DNA of 64,000 nucleotides, taken from Devosia sp. LC5. GTDB lineage: Bacteria; Pseudomonadota; Alphaproteobacteria; Rhizobiales; Devosiaceae. Made by a program: the position numbers and the translations under genes. The notes below the pieces were generated by a model. It was not told where the DNA came from. It ran no database searches and worked only from the letters and a program-made list of their open reading frames with translations. This document shows positions 47,101 to 55,412 of the stretch, piece by piece. The stretch covers positions 1 through 64,000 of the forward strand of contig NZ_JNNO01000001.1 in assembly GCF_000735585.1 (NCBI RefSeq), given 5' to 3'. Positions within the stretch are counted from its first letter, which is position 1, and each line of letters starts with the position of its first letter.

Positions 47101-47277
47101 GTGTTTACTCTGATCAACGCCGACGCTGAAGACGACGACGCCGAAATCACCGATCCCCAGGAAATCGCGGAACTGTTCGCCGCCATAGCAGCTGTCGCCA
47201 TCGAGGCGATCGGTGCTGGGCAGGCCCGGCAATTGTTTGATGCCGTGGTCGAACAGGACGGCAGAGATCCGAACTGA
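47101..47277 (+). CDS. Small acidic hypothetical protein
   Basis: A 58-aa open frame from GTG 47101 with GGAGG (47087-47091) nine bases upstream. The first half is very acidic (INADAEDDDAEITDPQE), then an amphipathic Ala-rich helix (IAELFAAIAAVAIEAIGAG), ending FDAVVEQDGRDPN. The codon usage looks like that of its neighbours and the Shine-Dalgarno is good, but I know no family. Confidence 0.4.
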   Translation: MFTLINADAEDDDAEITDPQEIAELFAAIAAVAIEAIGAGQARQLFDAVVEQDGRDPN

Positions 47278-47445
47278 CCGGACAAGCCCGGCCGGTCATA
47301 TCTGGCTGGTGCCTTCGGGTACTGGCGTGAACAAACGGTCTTCCGGGGGCAAGCAGAGCCTTCGCCCCCATCGACCGGGTTGACCCATAAGGGCAGGTCC
47401 GACAGGACTAGGGCTCATGCATGAATCAGCCGAGGAGGCTGTGCC
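47278..47445. other. Structured leader before pxpBCA
   Basis: These 168 bases contain several nested inverted repeats: TGACCGG/CCGGTCA near 47275-47302, and a CGGTC...GACCG stem around GGGGGC...GCCCCC near 47336-47385. It could be a structured mRNA leader or a small RNA. It does not match any RNA family I can recognise. Confidence 0.3.
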
Positions 47446-48129
47446 ATGGCCGGCCCGGCCCCTTTACCGATGCTGCCACCGCCCACGCTGCTGCCTCTGG
47501 GCGACGCTGCCCTGCTGATCCGCTTTGCAACCTCCTTGACCGATCTGGCCAACCGGACCGCGATTGGCTGCGCGCAAGCGCTCGCCCGCGACCCCGTGCC
47601 CGGTGTGGTCGAAGTGGTGCCGAACCTGGTGTCCGTGCTCTTGCGCTACGATCCCCGGATTGTGGCGCTGAATACACTCATGGGCGAAGTGCGGCTGCGA
47701 TTGTTCGGCCTTTCGTTCGATGCGGCGGCGTCGCCGGCGGCGGCGTGGACCATTCCGACCCGTTTTGGAGGTGGGGCTGGTCCTGATCTTGAAGAGGTCG
47801 CAGCGGCTTTGGGGCTAACGGCCGAAGCGTTCGTAGCTGCGCATAACGGCACCACGCTGCGCGTCCTTGCCACCGGCTTTGCGCCCGGCTTTGTCTATTG
47901 CGGCTTTCACTCCGAAGCCCTGGTATTGCCGCGCCGGAATGTCGTGCGTCGGTCCGTGCCCAGGGGCAGCGTCTTGTTCGCCGCTGGGCAAACCGCAATC
48001 ACGGCAACGGAAATCCCTACGGGCTGGCACGTCATCGGGCATACCGATTTTGCCAATTTCGACATGGCGGCGCTGCCGCCCACCACGCTCGCGCCCGGCG
48101 ACCAGTTGATATTCGAGGCGCTGGCATGA
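47446..48129 (+). CDS. pxpB: 5-oxoprolinase subunit B (KipI family)
   Basis: PxpB is one of three subunits of the prokaryotic ATP-dependent 5-oxoprolinase, which opens 5-oxoproline to glutamate. It has 227 aa and the KipI/allophanate-hydrolase-subunit-1 signatures ALLIRF, VEVVPNLVSVLLRYDP and FAPGFVYCGF, then RRSVPRGSVLFAAGQTAI and GWHVIGHT. GAGGAGG precedes ATG 47446. The stop overlaps pxpC in ATGA, and pxpC overlaps pxpA the same way, so the three are one operon. Confidence 0.92.
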   Translation: MAGPAPLPMLPPPTLLPLGDAALLIRFATSLTDLANRTAIGCAQALARDPVPGVVEVVPNLVSVLLRYDPRIVALNTLMGEVRLRLFGLSFDAAASPAAAWTIPTRFGGGAGPDLEEVAAALGLTAEAFVAAHNGTTLRVLATGFAPGFVYCGFHSEALVLPRRNVVRRSVPRGSVLFAAGQTAITATEIPTGWHVIGHTDFANFDMAALPPTTLAPGDQLIFEALA

Positions 48130-49031
48130 GCGCGGTTTTGACCATTTCCCGTGCCGCCCCGCTCAGCACCATCCAGGATGCGGGACGCTTCGGCATGCTG
48201 CGCCATGGCATCAGCGCATCGGGCGCCATGGACGCCGGCGCTTTCCGGCTGGCGGGTGCATTGGCTGGCGTGCAGAGCGATGGCGCCATCGAATTCACCG
48301 CTGCGGGGCTCGACATCGAAATGAGCAAGGGCCGCTGTGTTGCGGGTATGGCGGGCGGGGGCTTCAAGGCCGCGCATAACGGGACTTCATTGGCCTGGCC
48401 CGGCCGGGTCGAGCTGAAGGCGGGGGACAGACTATCCATCACGCCGGGCGATTGGGGCAATTACGGCTATCTGCGCTTTGACCGCAATTTCGATTTACCT
48501 GTTGTGATGGGGGGCCTCTCAACCAGCACGCGAGCGATGATCGGTGGCCTGGAGGGGCGGGCGCTGAAGGCAGGCGACGTACTGGCTTTGGCAGGCGTTG
48601 GCTCACCATTGAAGGACAGCGTCATAGAACCACGGCAGTATGACGGCCCTATTCGCGTGATTTGGGGCCTGCATGCGGACATGTTCACGCAGTCCCTGCG
48701 GCAGCGTTTTCTCCATGCCACTTTTGCCATTGCGCGACAGATGGACCGCATGGGCGTCCGCCTGAGCGATCCATCAGGAGTGTTTGCGGCGGCAAAAATC
48801 TTGTCTTTAGTGTCCGACGCCGTGGTGCCGGGCGATATCCAGATCATGGGCGATGGCACGCCCGTCGTCTTGATGCGTGACCATCAGCCGACCGGCGGCT
48901 ATCCGCGCATCGCGACCATTGCCAGCGTCGATCTCGACCGCTTCGCGCAGTTGCGGCCGGGCGCCCCAGTTGCTTTCCAGTCCATCAATGTGGACCATGC
49001 CCACCTATTGTTGAGGAGCGGCCAGCCATGA
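48126..49031 (+). CDS. pxpC: 5-oxoprolinase subunit C (KipA family)
   Basis: PxpC is the KipA/allophanate-hydrolase-subunit-2 partner of PxpB. The start is ATG 48126 (MSAVLTISRAAPLSTIQDAG), in a four-base overlap with pxpB; an out-of-register longer frame inside pxpB is rejected. It has 301 aa, within the range for the family. GRFGMLRHGISASGAMD and the RDHQPTGGYPRIATIASVD region near the C-terminus are typical. A PPMDxxA-like substrate motif is represented here by SGAMDAGAFR. Confidence 0.92.
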   Translation: MSAVLTISRAAPLSTIQDAGRFGMLRHGISASGAMDAGAFRLAGALAGVQSDGAIEFTAAGLDIEMSKGRCVAGMAGGGFKAAHNGTSLAWPGRVELKAGDRLSITPGDWGNYGYLRFDRNFDLPVVMGGLSTSTRAMIGGLEGRALKAGDVLALAGVGSPLKDSVIEPRQYDGPIRVIWGLHADMFTQSLRQRFLHATFAIARQMDRMGVRLSDPSGVFAAAKILSLVSDAVVPGDIQIMGDGTPVVLMRDHQPTGGYPRIATIASVDLDRFAQLRPGAPVAFQSINVDHAHLLLRSGQP

Positions 49032-49789
49032 CCAGTATCGATCTCAATGCCGACCTGGGCGAAGGCATGGGGACCGACGAGGACCTGCTGGCCATTGTTT
49101 CCAGCGCCTCTATCGCCTGTGGTGGCCACGCGGGCGATGCGCCGACAATCCGGCACATTCTCAAAATCTGCAAGGGACGTGGGGTGCGGGCAGGGGCTCA
49201 CCCCGGCTATGCCGATCCGAAACGGTTCGGGCGCTTTCGCGTGGTCATGCCACTCGATCAATTGCTGGGCCAGATTCGCTCCCAACTCTTTCTGGTGCGT
49301 TTCATCGCCGACGAGGTTGGTGTGCCGCTATCCTATGTGAAGCTGCATGGCGCGCTGGCGAACCAGACCGCCGAGGAATTGGCCTTCGCTGTCGGCATAT
49401 TCTCCACCATTCAGGCGATGAATCCCAAAATGGCGGTGCTGGCGCTCGACAATAGCCAGCAGGTGCGCGCGGCCAAGGCCGTTGGCATGCCACTGATCCG
49501 CGAGGCCTATGCCGACCGGGCCTATACGGCCGAGGGACTGCTGGTGCCTCGCAACCAGGAGGGTGCCGTGCTGCACGATACTGATGCCGTGATCGAACGC
49601 TGCCTGCGGCTGGCGCAAAAGGGTGAATTGGTCGCGATTGATGGCACCGTGCTGAAATCGTCGGCGCGCTCGATATGCCTGCATGGGGACACGCCGGGCG
49701 CCATCGACCTGGCGCGCGAAGTGCGCGATGCGCTGGAGGGCGAGGGGATCGAAATCACGGCGGAGCCCCCTGAGCCGCCTACCGCCTGA
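49028..49789 (+). CDS. pxpA: 5-oxoprolinase subunit A (LamB/YcsF family)
   Basis: PxpA is the LamB/YcsF-type catalytic-scaffold subunit of 5-oxoprolinase. It has 253 aa. Conserved motifs: IDLNADLGEGMGTDEDLL, SIACGGHAGDAPTI, VRAGAHPGYADPKRFGR, VKLHGALANQ, REAYADRAYT and ICLHGDTPGAIDLA, with His and Asp residues lining the presumed active site. It overlaps pxpC by four bases and ends the operon; a family B repeat follows. Confidence 0.94.
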   Translation: MTSIDLNADLGEGMGTDEDLLAIVSSASIACGGHAGDAPTIRHILKICKGRGVRAGAHPGYADPKRFGRFRVVMPLDQLLGQIRSQLFLVRFIADEVGVPLSYVKLHGALANQTAEELAFAVGIFSTIQAMNPKMAVLALDNSQQVRAAKAVGMPLIREAYADRAYTAEGLLVPRNQEGAVLHDTDAVIERCLRLAQKGELVAIDGTVLKSSARSICLHGDTPGAIDLAREVRDALEGEGIEITAEPPEPPTA

Positions 49790-49870
49790 AGTTTACCCTG
49801 GGCCTCTCTATGGGAGAGGTGAAGTCGGCGGAATGCCTTTTGGTCGAAAGACCCAGGGTAATTGGTAGAA

Positions 49871-49962
49871 GGCCTCATGGTGAGCCTGTCGAACCACGAG
49901 GTCGAGCGAATGGAGTGCGGAGTGCCACGACCTCGTCCTTCGACGGGCTCAGGATAAGGTCT
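49871..49962. repeat. Paired palindromic repeat (BIME-like), family B copy 2
   Basis: GGCCTCATGGTGAGCCTGTC with GAACCACGAGG is followed about 30 bases later by CCTCGTCCTTCGACGGGCTC with AGGATAAGGTCT. It lies between the convergent ends of pxpA and livF. Confidence 0.88.
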
Positions 49963-49982
49963 ACTGGAGCAACATGCTTCTC

Positions 49983-50753
49983 CTAGATGGCCAGGTATTC
50001 GTGGCGTAGCTCGGTATTGTCCAACACCTCCTTGGCGGTGCCCGAGAAGGCGACCTCGCCGGTATCAAGGATCACTGCGCGGTCGGCCAGCTTGAGCGCC
50101 GCGACGGCGTTCTGCTCGACAATGATCGTGGTAATGCCCAGCGGCTTGATCGAATGCAGAATGCGCTCGATTTCCTGCACGATGACCGGAGCGAGACCCT
50201 CATAGGGCTCGTCGAGCAAAAGGAGCTTGAGTTCGCGCGCCAGCGCCCGGGCGATAGCGAGCATCTGCTGCTCGCCACCCGACAGCGTCACACCCTCCTG
50301 CTTGCGCCGTTCGGCAAGCCGGGGAAAACTCTGATAGATTTGCTCCAGGCTCCAGCCATTGCCTGGGGCAACCCTGGCGAGGGTAATGTTCTCCTCGACC
50401 GTGAGACCCGCAATGATGCGCCGGTCTTCGGGGACGAGCTGAATGCCCGCTCGCGCGGCCTCAAAACTCTTCATCTGGTGGATAGGCTTGCCATCCAGCC
50501 AGATTTCGCCTTGCCGCATCTGCGGATCATCGGTACGGGCGATGGTGCGCAGAGTCGAGGTCTTTCCTGCGCCATTGCGGCCCAGCAGGGCCAGGATTTC
50601 GCCTTGCCGCACATCGAGCGACACGCCTTGCACGATATAGCTCTCGCCATAATAGGCGTGCATGTCGCGCACAGAAAAGAATGGCCGCGTGGTCTCGATA
50701 CTGGCAGCCTGGCTATTGCCGAGAATTTGGGTCTCCATGGCGATTGCACTCAT
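49983..50753 (-). CDS. livF: Liv-type ABC transporter ATP-binding protein (LivF)
   Basis: The second ATPase of a branched-chain-amino-acid-type importer. Start ATG 50753 (MSAIAMETQI), overlapping the livG stop by one base; 256 aa. Walker A GRNGAGKTS, signature LSGGEQQML, Walker B LLLLDEPYEGLAP, and the switch His in IIVEQNAVAAL (here Gln-Asn rather than His, as usual for LivF). The first 25 residues are an unusual extension before FFSVRDMHAYYGES. It is the last gene of livK-H-M-G-F. Confidence 0.92.
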   Translation of the reverse strand: MSAIAMETQILGNSQAASIETTRPFFSVRDMHAYYGESYIVQGVSLDVRQGEILALLGRNGAGKTSTLRTIARTDDPQMRQGEIWLDGKPIHQMKSFEAARAGIQLVPEDRRIIAGLTVEENITLARVAPGNGWSLEQIYQSFPRLAERRKQEGVTLSGGEQQMLAIARALARELKLLLLDEPYEGLAPVIVQEIERILHSIKPLGITTIIVEQNAVAALKLADRAVILDTGEVAFSGTAKEVLDNTELRHEYLAI

Positions 50754-51517
50754 CAATGGGTGCCTCCGAGATAGGCTTCCTGCACCTTGGGATTGCCCCG
50801 CACCTGATCGGGCGTACCGTCGGCTATGATGCGGCCCTGCGCCAGCACGGAAATCTTGTCGGCCAGCGAAAACACCACATGCATGTCGTGTTCGATGATC
50901 ACCTTGGTCATGCCGCGGCTCTTGATCTTCTTGAGCAATTCGATTGTCGTATTGGTGTCGTGGCGGCTCATGCCGGCAGTTGGTTCGTCGAGCAGCAGCA
51001 GGCGAGGATGCTGGATCAGGCACATGGCCAGCTCCATCCGCCTTTTGTCGCCACGGCTGAGGCTGCCGGCGGCCATATCGCGGCTACTGGTCATGCCGAC
51101 ATCTTCCAGCATGTCCTGCGCCTCGGCGCGAATGCCGGTTTCGCTATCGAGCGCGCGCAGCATGTTGAGCTTGAACGCGCCGTCGCGCTTGGCGAGTGCC
51201 GGGATCATCACATTGTGCAACACGCTGAGATCGGAAAAAATCTCCGGCGTCTGGAACACCCGGGCAATGCCGAGCTGGTTGATCTCGTATGGCTTGCGCC
51301 CGGTCAGGATCGCACCGTCGAACACCACCGTGCCGCTGGTCGGCGCCAGCTTGCCGATGATGACATTGAGCAGGGTGGATTTACCCGCCCCATTGGGGCC
51401 GATAATGGCGTGGGTCTGGCCTTCTTCCACCTGCAGGTCGATATCGGCCAGGGCGTGAAGGCCCCCAAAGCGTTTGTGAACATCGGCAACGTGCAGAACA
51501 ACATTTGGCATGGTCAT
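50753..51517 (-). CDS. livG: Liv-type ABC transporter ATP-binding protein (LivG)
   Basis: The first ATPase of the importer, 254 aa. Walker A GPNGAGKST, Walker B LLLLDEPTAGMS, and switch His in VIIEHDMHVVFSLAD. The ABC signature reads GSLSRGDKRRMELAM, with Arg where LSGGQ-type signatures have Gly. This LSRGDKRR form also differs from the usual LivG LSYGxxRRLE. An ATG two codons further in is also possible. It lies 11 bases after livM. Confidence 0.92.
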   Translation of the reverse strand: MTMPNVVLHVADVHKRFGGLHALADIDLQVEEGQTHAIIGPNGAGKSTLLNVIIGKLAPTSGTVVFDGAILTGRKPYEINQLGIARVFQTPEIFSDLSVLHNVMIPALAKRDGAFKLNMLRALDSETGIRAEAQDMLEDVGMTSSRDMAAGSLSRGDKRRMELAMCLIQHPRLLLLDEPTAGMSRHDTNTTIELLKKIKSRGMTKVIIEHDMHVVFSLADKISVLAQGRIIADGTPDQVRGNPKVQEAYLGGTH

Positions 51518-51528
51518 CGTGTCCGGTC

Positions 51529-52668
51529 CTATTCTGCGGGCTGCACTTGGGCTGGCGTGTGCCGTGGCGTTTTGCCGGAACGGTTGAACAGGCCAACAAT
51601 GCGCCGTACGCCCTCCATGATGCCTCCGGGCAGGAAGACCACGATCAGCACGAAGACCAGGCCCAGCGTCAGGAACCAGCCTTCGCCCACGAACTTGCTG
51701 GCGATGGTGACGGCCACATGGTCGGCTCCCTCGGGCAGGAAGGCAAAGAAGCGCGTGAGGATGCTGTCATTGATGGCCGAGAAGATATTCTCGAAATATT
51801 TGATCAGCCAGGCACCGATCACCGGGCCGACAAGCGTGCCCGCGCCGCCCAGGATCGTCATCAGCACCACCTCGCCCGAGGCGGTCCACTGCATGCGCTC
51901 GGCGCCAGCCAATGGGTCGGTGATGGCCAGCAGCGCACCGGCCAGGCCCGCATACATGCCCGAAATCACGAAGGCCGCGAGCGTATAGGGCTTGGTGTTG
52001 AAGCCAGTATAGTTCATGCGCGTCTGGTTGGATTTGATGCCTTTGAGCATCATGCCAAACGGCGAACCCGTAATGCGCTGGGCAATGAAGAACGCGATGA
52101 TCAGGAAGCCGGCGCAGAAGTAAAATCCGGCATAGCCCGTGAGCGGGGCCCCAAGCAGGGTGGGCGAGGGCAGACCCGCGGGCGCTGCCGAAAATGCCCG
52201 ATCCAGATAGCGCGGATCGGCCAGGTCGAGTTGCAACCCGGTCTCGCCATTGGTGATGGGCGTCAGCACCGAATAGGCAAGATTATAGCTCATCTGCGCA
52301 AAGGCCAGCGTCAGGATGGAGAAATAGATGCCCGAACGGCGCAGGCTCACATAGCCGATCAGCAGGGCAAATATTCCCGAGACGACGATGGCAAAGGCCA
52401 TTGCGGGAATGGCGTCCATGCTCAGTAGCTTGAACGACCAGACGGCCGCATAGGAGCCAACGCCGAAAAAGGCAGCGTGACCGAAGCTCAGATAGCCGGT
52501 GAGGCCAAACAGGATGTTGAAGCCCACAGCCAGGATCGCATAGATCGTGAATCGCTGCAGCAGGTCGGGATAGGCCGCACCGAATGGCTGCAGCCAGATC
52601 GGCATGGCCAGCACGGCGATGGTGAAGCCCAGAAACAGCAGGAGGTCGTTGCGTGACATGGCGAGCAT
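51529..52668 (-). CDS. livM: Liv-type ABC transporter permease (LivM)
   Basis: A membrane permease of 379 aa with about ten TM segments. The LivM motif is present: [24 protein letters not shown], then [21 protein letters not shown] and [16 protein letters not shown] 30-residue soluble tail ends the protein ([11 protein letters not shown]). It starts one base after the livH stop, so livH-livM is tightly coupled. Substrates for this family include branched-chain amino acids, urea, amides and aromatic acids. Confidence 0.92.
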   Translation of the reverse strand: MLAMSRNDLLLFLGFTIAVLAMPIWLQPFGAAYPDLLQRFTIYAILAVGFNILFGLTGYLSFGHAAFFGVGSYAAVWSFKLLSMDAIPAMAFAIVVSGIFALLIGYVSLRRSGIYFSILTLAFAQMSYNLAYSVLTPITNGETGLQLDLADPRYLDRAFSAAPAGLPSPTLLGAPLTGYAGFYFCAGFLIIAFFIAQRITGSPFGMMLKGIKSNQTRMNYTGFNTKPYTLAAFVISGMYAGLAGALLAITDPLAGAERMQWTASGEVVLMTILGGAGTLVGPVIGAWLIKYFENIFSAINDSILTRFFAFLPEGADHVAVTIASKFVGEGWFLTLGLVFVLIVVFLPGGIMEGVRRIVGLFNRSGKTPRHTPAQVQPAE

Positions 52669-52669
52669 T

Positions 52670-53701
52670 TCAGGCCTCCATCACGCCGCGGCGGCCGAAC
52701 AGGCCACGCGGGCGAACCAGTAGAATGACCACCGCTACGAGATAGATGATGATCTGGTCGATGCCCGGAACGATGGCTTTGATCTGCGTCATCGAGGCGA
52801 AGGACTGAAGGATCCCCAGCAGGAACCCGGCGGCCACAGCGCCGGGCAGCGAGCCCATGCCACCCACCACGACCACGACAAAGCTCAGCACCAGGAAATC
52901 CATGCCGATATGGTAGTTCGGCGGCAGTAGCGGAGTGTACATCACCCCTGCCATGCCGGCGACGACCGCGGCGAGGCCGAACATGATGGTGAAGCGCCGG
53001 TCGATATTGATGCCGAGCAGCCCGACGGTTTCCCGGTCGGCCATACCAGCGCGAACCACCAGGCCGAAAGTGGTGAACTGGAGGAAAGCAAAGACGCCGC
53101 CAATGATCACCCCGGCAAAGAGGAAATACACCAGACGCCAGATCGGATAGGTGATGACATTGGCCTGCATGCCGAGCCAGGCGCCGATATCGGCCGCACC
53201 GCGCAAACCTTCAGGCATGGGCTGGGGGATCGGATTGGGGCCGAAGAACGACTTGATGATCTCCTGCGCCACGATGGCTAGGCCAAAAGTCACAAGGATT
53301 TGTTCGGCATGCGGGCGTTTGTAGAAGTGCTTGATGATGCCGCGCTCAAGCGCAATGCCGATCACCAACATGACCGGAATGGTGAGGAGGATTGAGAACG
53401 GCACCGAATAATTGACCAGCACCGCGCCGAAATCACCGAACCAGGTCTGCACCAGCGGCGCGCGCACCTCGAGTGGCGCACCCCAGGGCGACAGCTTGGT
53501 CGGATCGATGGTGACCGTTTCAAACGTGATGAGCTGACGGAACAGTACGGCGCAGAAGGCGCCCAGCATGAACAGCGCGCCATGTGCGAAATTGACGACG
53601 CCCAGCGTACCGAACACCAGCGTCAGCCCCAGCGCGATCAGGGCATAAGCGCCGCCCTTGTCCAGGCCGTTGAGGAACTGCAGAAAAATAACTTCGAACA
53701 T
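52670..53701 (-). CDS. livH: Liv-type ABC transporter permease (LivH)
   Basis: The partner permease, 343 aa with about eight TM segments. The start is ATG 53701 ([20 protein letters not shown]), with GGAG seven bases upstream. A 20-codon extension (MVRQAHHAVYW...) comes from a family B repeat and is rejected. Signatures: [24 protein letters not shown] and [22 protein letters not shown] family B repeat and a hairpin lie between it and the binding-protein gene, which may lower its expression relative to that gene. Confidence 0.93.
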   Translation of the reverse strand: MFEVIFLQFLNGLDKGGAYALIALGLTLVFGTLGVVNFAHGALFMLGAFCAVLFRQLITFETVTIDPTKLSPWGAPLEVRAPLVQTWFGDFGAVLVNYSVPFSILLTIPVMLVIGIALERGIIKHFYKRPHAEQILVTFGLAIVAQEIIKSFFGPNPIPQPMPEGLRGAADIGAWLGMQANVITYPIWRLVYFLFAGVIIGGVFAFLQFTTFGLVVRAGMADRETVGLLGINIDRRFTIMFGLAAVVAGMAGVMYTPLLPPNYHIGMDFLVLSFVVVVVGGMGSLPGAVAAGFLLGILQSFASMTQIKAIVPGIDQIIIYLVAVVILLVRPRGLFGRRGVMEA

Positions 53702-53729
53702 GTTGTGCTCCGATCGAGCCTCAATCGTC

Positions 53730-53827
53730 CAGTAGACCGCATGGTGAGCCTGTCGAACCACGAGGGCGTGGCACGATGCCCGGTGGTACGCCCTCGTCCT
53801 TCGACAAGCTCAGGATGAGGTCTACTG
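53730..53827. repeat. Paired palindromic repeat (BIME-like), family B copy 3
   Basis: CAGTAGACCGCATGGTGAGC with CTGTCGAACCACGAGG is followed by CCTCGTCCTTCGACAAGCTC with AGGATGAGGTCTACTG. The ends CAGTAGACC and GGTCTACTG are perfect inverses, so the whole 98 bases are an imperfect palindrome. Confidence 0.9.
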
Positions 53828-53834
53828 GGAGAAG

Positions 53835-53858
53835 GCCCGCCCCGTTGCGGGGGCGGGC
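53835..53858 (-). terminator. Strong hairpin between livK and livH (attenuator?)
   Basis: GCCCGCCCC and GGGGCGGGC pair perfectly across a 6-base loop, right after the binding-protein stop. No T-run follows on the minus strand. Such hairpins often stabilise the abundant binding-protein mRNA. Confidence 0.55.
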
Positions 53859-53866
53859 GCAAGCAA

Positions 53867-55222
53867 TCAGCAGATCGGCGCGGGTTCCGCCGGGCCGAGA
53901 TCGCCGCCGAAGATGGCCGGATCGTAGGCCACCGCGTCGCGCGGTATTTCCTGCACGACGTTGAGCACGTCATATTCGCTGGTTGGGCTCTCATTGCCCT
54001 GCACCACAAGCACGTTCTTGATGCATTGGTGGTCTTCGGCGCGATAGAGCGTGGGGCCATTGCCCATGCCGTCGAACTCGAATCCTTCCAGCGCCTTGAT
54101 GACTTCGGGCGGATAGAAGGTGCCGGCGCGCTCGCAGGCGTCGGCGTAAAGCAGGGCCTGCACATAGGCCGTGTGGGCAGCCTGCGATGGCGGCGCACCA
54201 TAGGCGGCGCCGAACGACTTGGTGAACGCTATCGTGCCCGGATCCTGCAGGTTCCAATGCCAGTTCGAGGTGCCGTAGATGCCCTTGATATTGGCGCCGG
54301 CGCCCTTGGCCATCAATTCGGAGAACAGCGGCACGACGATCTCGAAATTCTTACCATTGGTCTGGCGATCGCGCATGCCGAACTGCACGGCCTGGGTCAG
54401 TGAATTGACCATGTCGTTGCCGTAGTGGTTGAGGATCAGCACGTCGGCGCCCGAATTCAGCACAGGCGTGAGGAATTGCGAGAAGTCGCCCGCACCAAGC
54501 GGTGTGCGTACGGCCTGAACCGTCTCCCAGCCAAGCTCTTCGGTCGCCGCTTTCATCGACTCTTCCTGGGTCCAGCCCCAGGTGTAGTCGGCCGTCAGGT
54601 GATAGGCCCTGCGGTCGGCGCCATAGGCTTTGACAATGGCTGGGGCCAAGCCGATACCGGACTGGTAGGCGTTGAAGAAGTGGCGGAAGCCGTAGCGCTT
54701 CTTGTCCTTGCCGGTGGTATCGTTGGAATGGGTCAGGCCCGCCATGAAGATGACGCCCATTTCCTGGCACAGGCCCTGCACGGCTACGGCTTCGGCCGAG
54801 GACGACCCGCCCGAAACCATGATGGCGCCGTCGCGTTCGATCATGCGGGTGGCGCCGGCGCGGGCCACGTCGGCTTTGGTCTGGCTGTCCGAGGTCACGA
54901 ATGCGACCTTCTTGCCCAGCACACCATTGCCCTTGAGCGCGGTGGGCGTAAGCACGCTGATCAACCCGCCATCGCCCTCGCCATTGAGATGCTGGATGGC
55001 CAATTGATAGGCCTTTTGCTCATCGGCGCCTTCTTCGGCATAGGCACCGGTCAGTGGCAGGTTGAGCCCGAATGTGACGGTGTCGCCGGTCGGATTATTG
55101 CAAAACTCCTGCGCCCAGGCGCCACGACTAAGAATTAGCGGCGCCACGCCGGTCGCGAGAATACCGGCCAGGCCGGTTTGCAGCACACGGCGACGGCTGG
55201 GACCGCGCTTGAAAACTGTCAT
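53867..55222 (-). CDS. Liv-type ABC transporter substrate-binding protein with Tat-like signal
   Basis: The periplasmic binding protein of the importer. The start is ATG 55222 (MTVFKRGPSRRRVLQTGLAG), with GAGGAGG six bases upstream; 30 upstream codons are excluded. It has 451 aa, a type I periplasmic-binding fold of the Peripla_BP_6 kind (TVTFGLNLPLTGAYAEEGAD). Its signal contains SRRRVLQ (residues 9-15) followed by a hydrophobic stretch ending GAWAQE, a good twin-arginine signal. Folded export would suit a protein with early disulfides (EFCNNP, GLCQEM, ADACERAG). The ligand cannot be read from sequence; the convergent 5-oxoprolinase operon makes an oxoproline- or amide-like ligand conceivable. 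Confidence 0.88.
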   Translation of the reverse strand: MTVFKRGPSRRRVLQTGLAGILATGVAPLILSRGAWAQEFCNNPTGDTVTFGLNLPLTGAYAEEGADEQKAYQLAIQHLNGEGDGGLISVLTPTALKGNGVLGKKVAFVTSDSQTKADVARAGATRMIERDGAIMVSGGSSSAEAVAVQGLCQEMGVIFMAGLTHSNDTTGKDKKRYGFRHFFNAYQSGIGLAPAIVKAYGADRRAYHLTADYTWGWTQEESMKAATEELGWETVQAVRTPLGAGDFSQFLTPVLNSGADVLILNHYGNDMVNSLTQAVQFGMRDRQTNGKNFEIVVPLFSELMAKGAGANIKGIYGTSNWHWNLQDPGTIAFTKSFGAAYGAPPSQAAHTAYVQALLYADACERAGTFYPPEVIKALEGFEFDGMGNGPTLYRAEDHQCIKNVLVVQGNESPTSEYDVLNVVQEIPRDAVAYDPAIFGGDLGPAEPAPIC

Positions 55223-55345
55223 CGATTTCCTCCTCATTGGCGCGGGGCAATTGGTGCATAGCCAATTACTCGCCGCATTAGGAGTATTTGCCTTCACTGC
55301 AAACGATGGCAATACAGCATTGTAATCGCAGCAACATCCTGTAAA

Positions 55346-55372
55346 TTATTGCACTTATCTGGCGCAACAATA
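55346..55372. promoter_or_regulatory. Imperfect dyad in the liv / XRE divergent region
   Basis: TTATTGC (55346-55352) and GCAACAATA (55364-55372) form an imperfect inverted repeat with a TTGC/GCAA core. RamB-type regulators bind TTGCAAA-like sequences, so this is a candidate operator for the adjacent XRE protein. The match is weak. Confidence 0.25.
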
Positions 55373-55412
55373 GTCAATTCATTGACAGGGTGCCGGTGGG
55401 GAGGTGTTACGA

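Noticed and set aside
47278-47445. 6S, SRP or tmRNA gene before pxpB
   Set aside because: No match to the conserved loops of these RNAs that I can recognise; kept only as a structured leader.
55382-55410. TTGACA-N17-TGTTAC as promoter of the XRE gene
   Set aside because: The -10 would overlap the Shine-Dalgarno and start codon, putting the transcript start inside the gene.
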